This document shows, in pieces, positions 7,580-14,182 of a stretch of 21,814 bases of DNA (position 1 is its first letter; each line of letters starts with the position of its first letter). The position numbers and the translations under genes are program-made. The notes beneath the pieces were generated by a model. It did not search any database, was not told the DNA's origin, and worked only from the letters and a program-made list of their open reading frames with translations. Location: positions 13,864 through 35,677 of the forward strand of contig DIZW01000039.1 in NCBI GenBank assembly GCA_002428015.1, in the 5' to 3' direction. This stretch comes from Oxalobacteraceae bacterium UBA6018 (lineage in GTDB: Bacteria > Pseudomonadota > Gammaproteobacteria > Burkholderiales > Burkholderiaceae_D).

Positions 7580-8914
7580 TCAGCGCTCCGACGCCCCGCG
7601 ATGCGCCGGTGGCTGCGCGCAAATCTGGTTGCGCCCGCCTTCCTTGGCTTCGTACAGCATCGCGTCCGCGCGCAGGAACAGTTCGTTCTCGCTCTTATAT
7701 TCGGGATAGGCGGCGACGCCGCCGCTGAACGAGAAATGGCGCACTTCGCCGCGCTTGACCTCGAATGGAATGGCGCGGAAGGCCTCGCGCATGGCGTCCA
7801 TGCGGCGCCGGCCTTCGTCCAGCGTGCAATCCCAAAACACGACGACGAATTCCTCGCCGCCGAAGCGGCTGAGCAAGTCTCCATCGCCGACATGCGAGGC
7901 CAAACTCAACGACAGCCGTTTGATGACGATGTCGCCGAAGTAATGGCCCCAGGTATCGTTGATGGTCTTGAACTTGTCGATGTCCACCACGGAAAAGGCC
8001 AGGGGCCGCCCCTCGCGCGCGGCCTGGCGGATCAGCTCCTGGGCTTTTTTCTGCAGGCCGATCTTGTTGAGCAGGCCGGTGGCCCGGTCCTTGCCGATCA
8101 GGTCGCGGTTGACGCGGATCTTGTTGGCGCGGTTGACCAGCTGGTCGGCCAGCACATCGGTATCGGTCATCAGGAGGATCGCGTCGAAACCGCTGGCAAT
8201 GGCGCGCCGGGTCAGGCAGGCATCCGGCTGGCGCTGCAGCAAGGTGATTTCACGCACCGGGTCGGCCTCGATGTTTTTCTTGAGCACGCGGCCGATGGCT
8301 TCCGTGCGCTGGTATTCGGCATCGGTGATGAGGACTATGTCGGGCTGCAATTCCTTGACGCGCAGGTGCAGGCTTTGCGCGTCGTCATGCGTGATGACTT
8401 CGACCCGCCGCTCCAGGAGCCAGGCATGGTCGAGGCCGACCGCGTCGCCGAGATACATCAGGCGCACCAGGTCGCCGCGCTTTTTCTGCACAAACAGATT
8501 GAACAGTTTGTCCACCAGCACATCGTTGGCGATCGGTTTTTCCGCATATGCCAGGCAATTGCTGTCGACCAGGCGCTGCTGCAGCAGGAAGCGGCTGCCT
8601 TGGCGCACGGACTGCAGGTACACATAGCTTTGTCCGCCCGGCAAGCGCTGCAGCAATTCGCCCAGCATCAGCGTCTTGCGGCTTTCCTGCATGTCGGACT
8701 GCATATTATGCAAAGCGTCCAGATCGATCACGAACAGGCTGCTATCGCGTTCATTCTGCACGGCCATGACAAAATCGCTGACCTCGTCGAAAAACACGAT
8801 ATCGAAATCGTATTTGTGGGCGTGCAACAGCAATTCGGCCTGGTTATCCTTGATAAAAAACGTCTGAGACAAGAACAACACATTGTTTTTGTACAGCGGT
8901 GCATCGCCGGTCAT
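7580..8914 (-). CDS. Diguanylate cyclase with two degenerate receiver-like domains
   Basis: 444 residues, cytoplasmic. The C-terminal GGDEF domain looks active: VVDIDKFKTINDTWGH carries the metal-binding Asp, and the signature is GGEEF at 352-356. No RxxD inhibitory site precedes it, so product inhibition through that site is unlikely. The N-terminal half reads as two receiver-fold repeats: about 11-130, with VIDLDALH in the acceptor strand and AEKPI in place of the usual KP loop; and about 148-265, with DIVLITDAE and no clear acceptor or Lys. Both lack the acidic pair typical of phosphorylated receivers, so they may be pseudo-receivers that bind partners rather than phosphate. The start at ATG 8914 has only a weak AAGAAG ribosome binding site and overlaps the stop of a tiny upstream ORF (8911-8946). 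Single-gene unit. Confidence 0.88.
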   Translation of the reverse strand: MTGDAPLYKNNVLFLSQTFFIKDNQAELLLHAHKYDFDIVFFDEVSDFVMAVQNERDSSLFVIDLDALHNMQSDMQESRKTLMLGELLQRLPGGQSYVYLQSVRQGSRFLLQQRLVDSNCLAYAEKPIANDVLVDKLFNLFVQKKRGDLVRLMYLGDAVGLDHAWLLERRVEVITHDDAQSLHLRVKELQPDIVLITDAEYQRTEAIGRVLKKNIEADPVREITLLQRQPDACLTRRAIASGFDAILLMTDTDVLADQLVNRANKIRVNRDLIGKDRATGLLNKIGLQKKAQELIRQAAREGRPLAFSVVDIDKFKTINDTWGHYFGDIVIKRLSLSLASHVGDGDLLSRFGGEEFVVVFWDCTLDEGRRRMDAMREAFRAIPFEVKRGEVRHFSFSGGVAAYPEYKSENELFLRADAMLYEAKEGGRNQICAQPPAHRGASER

Positions 8915-8946
8915 TTCTTCTTAGCCTTCATAATCGTGTTGGGCAT
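8911..8946 (-). other. Possible 11-codon leader ORF overlapping the cyclase start
   Basis: On the minus strand ATG at 8946 opens an 11-codon frame (MPNTIMKAKKK) whose TGA stop overlaps the cyclase ATG in an ATGA. A purine-rich stretch (GAGAGAAAAG) precedes it. The cyclase itself has a poor ribosome binding site, so coupled re-initiation is conceivable. It could equally be chance. Confidence 0.25.
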
Positions 8947-8972
8947 ACTTTTCTCTCAACGTCACCATACAC

Positions 8973-8987
8973 AAGATTACCAATCTT
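8973..8987. promoter_or_regulatory. Inverted repeat upstream of the cyclase (possible operator)
   Basis: AAGATT and AATCTT are exact inverted arms separated by ACC, 59 bp upstream of the cyclase start codon in the divergent gap (8915-9212) between it and the flavin oxidoreductase gene. The size and spacing suit a dimeric regulator. No regulator is identified. Confidence 0.3.
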
Positions 8988-9212
8988 TGCTGTAGAAATT
9001 AGAACGATCAGCGTGGGCCAGCGCCGCGCCGGTTTGACCCGCCCGCCGCAATTCGGTGAAAAATGAGAGCATAACAAGAGAGCAGGCGCGCCGGCGGCAG
9101 GGCGCTCTCGCGCAAGGGCCTGGGCGTCGCCGGGGAAGTTCCAGCCAAGCGCGGCACACGCCCATCGTTGCCCGAGCCATGTATTGACCGCACTGACAGG
9201 ATAATTGCCACG

Positions 9213-10202
9213 ATGATCCCATTTTCCGTACTCGACCTCGCACCCATCGCCGAAGGCAGCGACGCGCGCACCTCCTTTGCCAACACGCTCGACCTGGCCC
9301 GGCATGCGGAGAATTGGGGCTACCGGCGCTACTGGCTGGCCGAACATCACGGCATGCCGGGCATCGCCAGCGCCGCCACGGCGGTGCTGCTGGGCCATAT
9401 CGCTGGCGGCACGCGCACGATTCGGGTCGGCGCCGGCGGCGTCATGCTGCCGAACCATTCGCCGCTGGTCATCGCCGAGCAGTTCGGCACACTGGAATCG
9501 CTGTATCCGGGGCGCATCGACCTTGGCCTTGGGCGCGCCCCAGGTTCCGACCAGACCACCGCGCGCGCCCTGCGCCGCAACCTGTCGTCCGATGCCGACG
9601 AGTTTCCGCAGGACGTGGTCGAGCTGATGGACTACTTCGCCGGCTCGCCGCAGCGGGCGGTCACCGCCGTGCCGGGCGCGGGTCTGTCGGTTCCGATCTG
9701 GATTCTCGGCTCCAGCCTGTTCGGCGCCCAGCTTGCCGCGACGCTGGGCTTGCCGTACGCCTTCGCCTCGCACTTTGCCCCAAGCATGATGATGCAGGCC
9801 ATCGAGATATACCGCGCGCAATTTCGCCCTTCCGCCCAGCTGGACCAGCCTTACGTCATGCTGGGCTATAACGTCTTCGCCGCCGATACCGACGCACAGG
9901 CGCAGGTGCTGGCCACGTCGATGCAGCAAGCCTTCGTTAGCCTGCGTAGCGGCAGGCCCGGACGCCTGCAGCCGCCCGACCCCGACTATCTGGCGCGAAT
10001 CGGCGTCGCCGAGCGCGGCATGCTCGACCAGGTGCTGGCATGCTCGGCGATCGGTTCGGCGGGGACGGTGGCGCAAGCCTTGCACGACTTTATCGGGCGC
10101 ACCGGCGCCGACGAGTTGATGATCACTTCCCAGATTTTCGACCACCAGGCGCGCTTGCACTCGTATGAACTGGCGGCTCAGGCCGTGGAGCGGGGCGGCT
10201 GA
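9213..10202 (+). CDS. Luciferase-like FMN-dependent oxidoreductase (LLM class)
   Basis: 329 residues with the TIM-barrel pattern of the bacterial-luciferase-like flavin oxidoreductases, specifically the subgroup often named luciferase family oxidoreductase group 1 (E. coli YhbW/MsnO8-like). Diagnostic stretches are SVLDLAPIAEGS at the N-terminus, YWLAEHHGMPGIAS, the VMLPNHSPLVIAEQFGTL segment and RIDLGLGRAPGSD. Members use reduced flavin; the natural substrate here is unknown. The start is ATG 9213, matching the conserved family N-terminus, with AGGATAA upstream; an in-frame TTG at 9168 adds a 15-residue tail without family resemblance. Its 3' end overlaps the convergent lysR gene by 25 bp. 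It is not evidently in the LysR-controlled unit. Confidence 0.88.
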   Translation: MIPFSVLDLAPIAEGSDARTSFANTLDLARHAENWGYRRYWLAEHHGMPGIASAATAVLLGHIAGGTRTIRVGAGGVMLPNHSPLVIAEQFGTLESLYPGRIDLGLGRAPGSDQTTARALRRNLSSDADEFPQDVVELMDYFAGSPQRAVTAVPGAGLSVPIWILGSSLFGAQLAATLGLPYAFASHFAPSMMMQAIEIYRAQFRPSAQLDQPYVMLGYNVFAADTDAQAQVLATSMQQAFVSLRSGRPGRLQPPDPDYLARIGVAERGMLDQVLACSAIGSAGTVAQALHDFIGRTGADELMITSQIFDHQARLHSYELAAQAVERGG

Positions 10203-11110
10203 AGAGCCTCTTGGCGGTGGATCGATTCGATCACCTGTTGTCGAAGCCACTTCTGCGCGGGGTCGTTCTCGCTGCGGCTATCCCAGCCCATGTGAACCGA
10301 GAACGATCCAACTTCGCACGGCGGCGGCACCACCACCACGCTCTCGCCCAAGGCGTGGGCCAGACGGGCTGGAACAGTGCAGATCAGGTCGCTTTTTGCG
10401 ATCAGCGCTGGCGCGACCAGGAAGCTGGTCAGTGACGCCACGACGCGGCGCGTGTGTCCCAGCCGCATGAGGGCTTCATCCACCGCGCCGCTGAACCCGC
10501 CGCCGGAAGTCGACACCAGCACATGTTCGAGCCGGCAGAAGGTGTCCAGGTCGAGCGGCCGTCCAGCACAGGGATGGTCGCGTCTCAGCAGGCAAAGGAA
10601 GGTTTCTTCATACAAGGGGCGGGCTTTCACGGCGTCGGGAAGGGTGGGCCGCGTTCCCAGGACGAGATCGATCTCTCCGCTGGCCAGTTGCTCGCCCAGG
10701 CGAGTGCGATCCGCGGGGAATAGGGCGATCCGCGTATTGGGCGCGCTCGAGCGCATCGCCGCGATCAGCGGCACGCAGACAGCGGCCTGGATCGAGTCGG
10801 TGGCCGCGATGCGGAATTCGTCAGTCGCCGAGGCCGAATCAAATTGCAGCTGCCCGGTGACCAGGCTATTGACGCTGGCAAGCAGTGCGCGCAGCGGCCC
10901 TTGTAGTTCGAGCGCGCGCCGGGTCGGGTTCATGCCGCGTGCGCCCGGGATCAGCAAGGGATCGTCGAACAGGTCGCGCAGCTGCCTGAGCTGTGCCGAC
11001 AAGGCTGGCTGCGATATCGACAAGCGCCGTGCTGCGTGGGTGACGTTTCTTTCGGCAAGCAGCATGTCGAGCGAGACAAGGAGATTGAGGTCGATACGGT
11101 GCAGGTCCAC
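10178..11110 (-). CDS. LysR-family transcriptional regulator
   Basis: 310 residues. The N-terminal winged helix-turn-helix (about 9-66) shows DLNLLVSLDMLLAERNVTHAA and SISQPALSAQLRQLR. This is followed by the GARGMNPTRRALEL wing, a linker helix and a two-lobed effector-binding domain (about 92-295). The opening MDLHRIDLNLL is typical of the NodD/NahR-like branch, whose members respond to small aromatic or other organic ligands; the ligand here is unknown. The start is a GTG at 11110 that fits the family N-terminus; the ribosome binding site is weak. It is divergent from the SDR gene across a 102-bp gap carrying an inverted repeat (11146-11164). Control of that SDR, and autoregulation, are therefore the default inference. 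Confidence 0.92.
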   Translation of the reverse strand: MDLHRIDLNLLVSLDMLLAERNVTHAARRLSISQPALSAQLRQLRDLFDDPLLIPGARGMNPTRRALELQGPLRALLASVNSLVTGQLQFDSASATDEFRIAATDSIQAAVCVPLIAAMRSSAPNTRIALFPADRTRLGEQLASGEIDLVLGTRPTLPDAVKARPLYEETFLCLLRRDHPCAGRPLDLDTFCRLEHVLVSTSGGGFSGAVDEALMRLGHTRRVVASLTSFLVAPALIAKSDLICTVPARLAHALGESVVVVPPPCEVGSFSVHMGWDSRSENDPAQKWLRQQVIESIHRQEALQPPRSTA

Positions 11111-11145
11111 AGGAATCCAAAATGCTTATACAAGGGATAAGGATA

Positions 11146-11164
11146 ATCCATTTGTTGAATGGAT
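11146..11164. promoter_or_regulatory. Inverted repeat in lysR-SDR gap, probable LysR operator
   Basis: Exact 7-bp arms ATCCATT (11146-11152) and AATGGAT (11158-11164) around a 5-base spacer, in the gap between divergent lysR and SDR genes. It overlaps the presumed -35 region of the SDR promoter. Placement and symmetry suit LysR-type regulation, although the classical T-N11-A core is not centred on it. Confidence 0.5.
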
Positions 11165-11180
11165 CGCGCGCCGCTACAGT
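11152..11180 (+). promoter_or_regulatory. Possible promoter of the SDR gene
   Basis: TTGTTG (11152-11157) and TACAGT (11175-11180) are separated by exactly 17 bases. Matches to the sigma70 consensus are 3 of 6 and 4 of 6, as expected for an activator-dependent promoter. It ends 32 bp before the start codon and shares bases with the inverted repeat. Confidence 0.4.
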
Positions 11181-11212
11181 AAGAGCCTCTTCCTTCCACT
11201 TTGGAGAAACGA

Positions 11213-11968
11213 ATGTCGCTCTCTCAACAACGCATCCTGATCATCGGCGGTTCCAACGGCATGGGACTGGCCGCGGCACAGCGTCTGGCCGCGCTTCAGG
11301 CCGACGTGATGATCGTCGGCCGGTCCCAGGAGAAACTGGACAAGGCCCTGTCCGCGATTGAAGGACCCGCGGCAGCGTATGTGGCGGACTTCACCGACGC
11401 CCAGTCCTTGGGCGCCCTGTTCCAGCGGGTCGGCCATATCGACCATCTGGTGCTGGCCGCCTCGTCCAGCGCCGCCTGGGGGCCATTCTCCTCGGTCGGC
11501 GCAACGGCCTTGCGCGGCGCGCTCGAAGGCAAGCTGCTCGGCTATTGGCAAACCCTGCAGGCGGCCCTGCCGCATCTGCGGCGCGACGGTTCGGTCGTGA
11601 TGCTGTCCGGCGCCGCGTCGCGCACCGCGATGCCCGGCACGGCTGGTCTCGCCGCCGTCAATGGCGCAATCACCCAGATGGCGCAGACGCTGGCCAAGGA
11701 GCTTGCGCCCCTGCGCGTCAACGTGGTCTCGCCGGGGCTGGTGGATACGCCCGCGTATGAAGGCATGCCGGCCGATGGCAAGGCGGCCATGTTCGCCGGC
11801 GCTGCCAGGTCGCTTCCGGTCGGGCGCACCGGCACGTCGGACGACATCGCGGAAGCGATCGTCTACCTGCTCGGCAACGGCTTTACCACCGGAGCGTTGC
11901 TCGACGTCGACGGTGGCGCCCGGATGGCCGGTTCCGGTTCAATGAACGGGGACCAGTCGCCGGCATGA
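11213..11968 (+). CDS. SDR-fold oxidoreductase-like protein with non-canonical active site
   Basis: 251 residues with the short-chain dehydrogenase/reductase Rossmann fold. Visible are a glycine-rich cofactor loop GGSNGMG (12-18), ADFTDA near the adenine pocket, ELAPLRVNVVSPGLVDTP and the C-terminal GALLDVDGG. The catalytic Ser region is present (MLSGAASR, Ser132), but where the family has YxxxK this protein reads LAAVN (146-150), so both the catalytic Tyr and Lys are replaced. A branch of annotated SDRs with a similar AVNGA motif exists as far as I recall, so this may be a divergent enzyme or a binding protein rather than a dead gene. The start ATG 11213 is supported by GGAG at 11203-11206, over an in-frame TTG at 11201. 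It is divergent from lysR. Confidence 0.85.
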   Translation: MSLSQQRILIIGGSNGMGLAAAQRLAALQADVMIVGRSQEKLDKALSAIEGPAAAYVADFTDAQSLGALFQRVGHIDHLVLAASSSAAWGPFSSVGATALRGALEGKLLGYWQTLQAALPHLRRDGSVVMLSGAASRTAMPGTAGLAAVNGAITQMAQTLAKELAPLRVNVVSPGLVDTPAYEGMPADGKAAMFAGAARSLPVGRTGTSDDIAEAIVYLLGNGFTTGALLDVDGGARMAGSGSMNGDQSPA

Positions 11969-11978
11969 TGGCGACTGG
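11953..11978 (+). terminator. Stem-loop at the SDR stop codon
   Basis: A perfect 9-bp stem (CCAGTCGCC 11953-11961 with GGCGACTGG 11970-11978) and an 8-base loop containing the TGA stop. There is no U-tract, so it may be an mRNA 3' stabiliser or weak terminator rather than a strong intrinsic one. Confidence 0.35.
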
Positions 11979-12046
11979 CGCGACGACGCACGCCGTGCCC
12001 GCTGCCGCATGAGGGATCGACTGTCGAGCATCTGCTCAAGAATTCT

Positions 12047-12074
12047 GGAACTTCCCACGCTCACCCAAGTCAAA
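12047..12074 (+). promoter_or_regulatory. RpoE-type ECF sigma promoter upstream of kaiC homologue
   Basis: GGAACTT (12047-12053) is an exact match to the enterobacterial sigma-E -35 element. It is followed after 15 bases by GTCAAA (12069-12074), close to the GTCTAA/TCAAA -10. The predicted start of transcription is around 12080, leaving a leader of about 70 bases before ATG 12154. No competing sigma70 pair is evident in 11979-12153. ECF specificities differ between lineages, so the responsible sigma factor is inferred. Confidence 0.5.
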
Positions 12075-12153
12075 TTTTCCGGTTACACGGCTCAAGAACA
12101 AAAACGGAAAACGCGCATACCTCGCCATCAGACCCCGACCGACGTCACAGTCA

Positions 12154-13812
12154 ATGCAAATCGATAAATCAGGCACCGGCATCTACGGCTTGGACGAAAT
12201 CACAGGCGGCGGTTTGCCCCAGGGCCGTTCCACTTTGGTGTGTGGGGGCGCCGGGTGCGGCAAGACCTTGCTGGGCATGGAATTCCTCGTTCATGGCGCC
12301 CTTCAGTTTGGCGAGCCCGGCGTGTTCATGGCGTTCGAAGAGACGGTCGCTGACCTGACGCATAACGTGGCCTCGCTCGGATTCGACCTCGACGAGCTGA
12401 CAAGGCGTGGCTTGCTGGCGCTCGACTTCGTGCGGATCGAGCGTAGCGCGCTAGAAGAAAGCGGCGCTTACGATCTGGAAGGCCTGTTCATCCGGCTCGG
12501 CTTCGCAATCGACCGCATCGGGGCGAAGCGGGTCGTGCTCGACACGGTCGAGTCCTTGTTTTCGGCCCTCCCGAATCAAGCGATCCTGCGCGCGGAGCTG
12601 CGCCGCCTACTGCTCTGGCTCAAGGAGAAAAACGTGACCACCGTGATTACCGGCGAGCGCGGCAGCGAGCCCGGCGTGTTGACGCGCCACGGATTCGAGG
12701 AGTACGTGTCGGACTGCGTGATCGTACTCGACAACCGCGTAACGGATATGATTTCGTCCCGGCGGCTGCGCGTGATCAAGTATCGCGGCTCGACCCATGG
12801 CAGCAATGAATACCCATTCCTCATCGACGCGGGCGGCATTTCCGTGCTGCCCATTACTTCGCTGTACCTGCAGCACGAAGCCAGTCTCGAGCGGGTGCCG
12901 ACCGGCGTGGCGGGGCTCGACGCGATGCTGGGCGGCGCCGGTTATTTCCGCGGCAGTAGCGTACTGGTGTCCGGCACGGCCGGCACAGGCAAGAGCAGCC
13001 TGGCGGCCCATTTCGCCGCCGCGTCCTGCGCCCGCGGCGAGCGCGTCCTGTATTTCGCCTTCGAGGAGTCGGCCGGTCAGATCACCCGCAACATGGGATC
13101 GATCGGCATCGACCTGGCCCCTTGGGTCGTACAGGACCTGCTGAGATTCCATGCCACCAGGCCCACCTTGACGGGCTTGGAAATGCACCTCATCACGATG
13201 CTCAGGGAAATTGACCGGTTCGACCCGCACGCGGTGGTGGTCGACCCGCTCAACAGCTTTGTAACGGATGGCAACGAGAGCGCGGTCAAGCTGATGCTGC
13301 TGCGGCTGGTGGACACTCTCAAGGTCAAGCAGATCACCGGGTTTTTCACCAGCCTCACGGAGGGCGGCGGCCCGCTGGAAAAGACTAACGTGGCGATCTC
13401 CTCGCTGATCGACACCTGGTTGCTGGTGCGCGACATTGAAACCGACGGCGAACGCAACCGCGGACTGATCATCCTGAAGTCGCGCGGGATGCCACATTCG
13501 AACCAGATCCGGGAATTCTGGCTCACCGGACATGGCGTCGAAGTGGGCGGAGCCGCCACCAGCGCCGCCGGGGCGAAGACTGGCGCGGCAAGGCTAGCCG
13601 AGCAAGCGCAGGTGCGCACCCTGCGGCTCCAGCGCGAACGTGACATTGTGCGCACACAGGATGCGTTGACACGCCGCTGCACGGCGATGGAGGCGCAGAT
13701 CGCGGCGATCCGGGCCGGGTTCGCCGCCCGGGACGCCGCCGCGCCGGGCCTGATCGAGCCGGTTCCGGGCGGTGGCGATCCGCCGCCCGAAGACCGCGCC
13801 GAAACCGCCTGA
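12154..13812 (+). CDS. kaiC: KaiC-family double-domain ATPase
   Basis: 552 residues with two RecA-like halves. CI: Walker A GGAGCGKT (31-38), catalytic Glu pair EE 62-63. CII: Walker A GTAGTGKS (274-281), Glu pair 304-305. In cyanobacterial KaiC the CII domain autophosphorylates on adjacent Ser431/Thr432 near Thr426. The equivalent segment here, KTNVAISSLIDT, has Thr411 and Ser416-Ser417, so autophosphorylation chemistry is plausible. After about residue 460 comes an Ala/Arg-rich coiled coil and a Pro/Gly-rich tail, unlike the cyanobacterial A-loop tail; no kaiA is in the window. It is the first gene of a kaiC-kaiB-sensor cassette, with kaiB following after 19 bp. No Shine-Dalgarno is obvious at the ATG, which is nevertheless the only sensible family start. 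In non-cyanobacteria such systems act in stress adaptation or hourglass-like timing; the role here is inferred. Confidence 0.92.
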   Translation: MQIDKSGTGIYGLDEITGGGLPQGRSTLVCGGAGCGKTLLGMEFLVHGALQFGEPGVFMAFEETVADLTHNVASLGFDLDELTRRGLLALDFVRIERSALEESGAYDLEGLFIRLGFAIDRIGAKRVVLDTVESLFSALPNQAILRAELRRLLLWLKEKNVTTVITGERGSEPGVLTRHGFEEYVSDCVIVLDNRVTDMISSRRLRVIKYRGSTHGSNEYPFLIDAGGISVLPITSLYLQHEASLERVPTGVAGLDAMLGGAGYFRGSSVLVSGTAGTGKSSLAAHFAAASCARGERVLYFAFEESAGQITRNMGSIGIDLAPWVVQDLLRFHATRPTLTGLEMHLITMLREIDRFDPHAVVVDPLNSFVTDGNESAVKLMLLRLVDTLKVKQITGFFTSLTEGGGPLEKTNVAISSLIDTWLLVRDIETDGERNRGLIILKSRGMPHSNQIREFWLTGHGVEVGGAATSAAGAKTGAARLAEQAQVRTLRLQRERDIVRTQDALTRRCTAMEAQIAAIRAGFAARDAAAPGLIEPVPGGGDPPPEDRAETA

Positions 13813-13831
13813 GCCGCCTGGCAGCCCACGG

Positions 13832-14182
13832 ATGAACGCCATGCCGCCCCAGCAACCCGCATCCTCCGACGCCGAGAGCAGGGTCTTGCGCCTGTATGTG
13901 GCGGGGCAGACCCCGCGCTCGCTGCGGGCCGTGGCGAATGTGCATAAGATCTGCGCCGATCAGCTCGGTGGCCGGTACCGGCTGGAGGTCATCGACCTGT
14001 ACCAGCAACCCCAGCTGGCGCAGGACGAGCAAATCATCGCGCTGCCGGCCCTCATCAAGCGCTTGCCCGAGCCGCTGCGCATGGTCATCGGCGACATGTC
14101 GGATACTCGTCGAGTCCTGGTCGGGCTGGACCTGGAGCACGGGGAGGAAGGGAAGACGTCCGATGAGAAAGAAAAAGCATAA
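13832..14182 (+). CDS. kaiB: KaiB-family protein
   Basis: 116 residues with the thioredoxin-like/fold-switching KaiB pattern: LRLYVAGQTPRSLRAVANV, YRLEVIDLYQQPQLAQ, ALPALIKRLPEP, then MVIGDMSDTRRVLVGLDL. That matches cyanobacterial KaiB block for block, with a short extra N-terminus (about 18 residues) and an acidic/Lys tail. In the cyanobacterial clock KaiB binds the KaiC CI ring; here the partner is presumably the adjacent KaiC homologue. ATG 13832 is preferred; ATG 13841 is possible, and reading further upstream would run into the kaiC end. It lies 19 bp after kaiC and overlaps the sensor gene start by 20 bp, so the three genes are probably co-transcribed. Confidence 0.9.
   Translation: MNAMPPQQPASSDAESRVLRLYVAGQTPRSLRAVANVHKICADQLGGRYRLEVIDLYQQPQLAQDEQIIALPALIKRLPEPLRMVIGDMSDTRRVLVGLDLEHGEEGKTSDEKEKA

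Noticed and set aside
7463..8995. 510-codon plus-strand open frame opposite the diguanylate cyclase
   Set aside because: It is an antisense shadow: no family resemblance, no ribosome binding site, and the minus-strand frame has clear GGDEF motifs.
8928..10250. 440-codon minus-strand open frame opposite the luciferase-like gene
   Set aside because: The His/Arg/Gly-rich translation resembles nothing; the plus strand carries all conserved LLM motifs. High GC lengthens antisense frames.
11979..12153. Possible kaiA or small RNA before kaiC
   Set aside because: Only 175 bases, no coding frame of note and no stable hairpin plus U-run; only the ECF-type promoter stands out.
12607..13533. 308-codon minus-strand frame inside kaiC
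   Set aside because: Composition is typical of an antisense shadow and the kaiC reading is unambiguous on the other strand.
13896..14162. Upstream extension of the LOV/GGDEF/EAL frame across kaiB
   Set aside because: The translation is Arg/Ser/Trp-rich nonsense overlapping kaiB; ATG 14163 or 14268 are the realistic starts.
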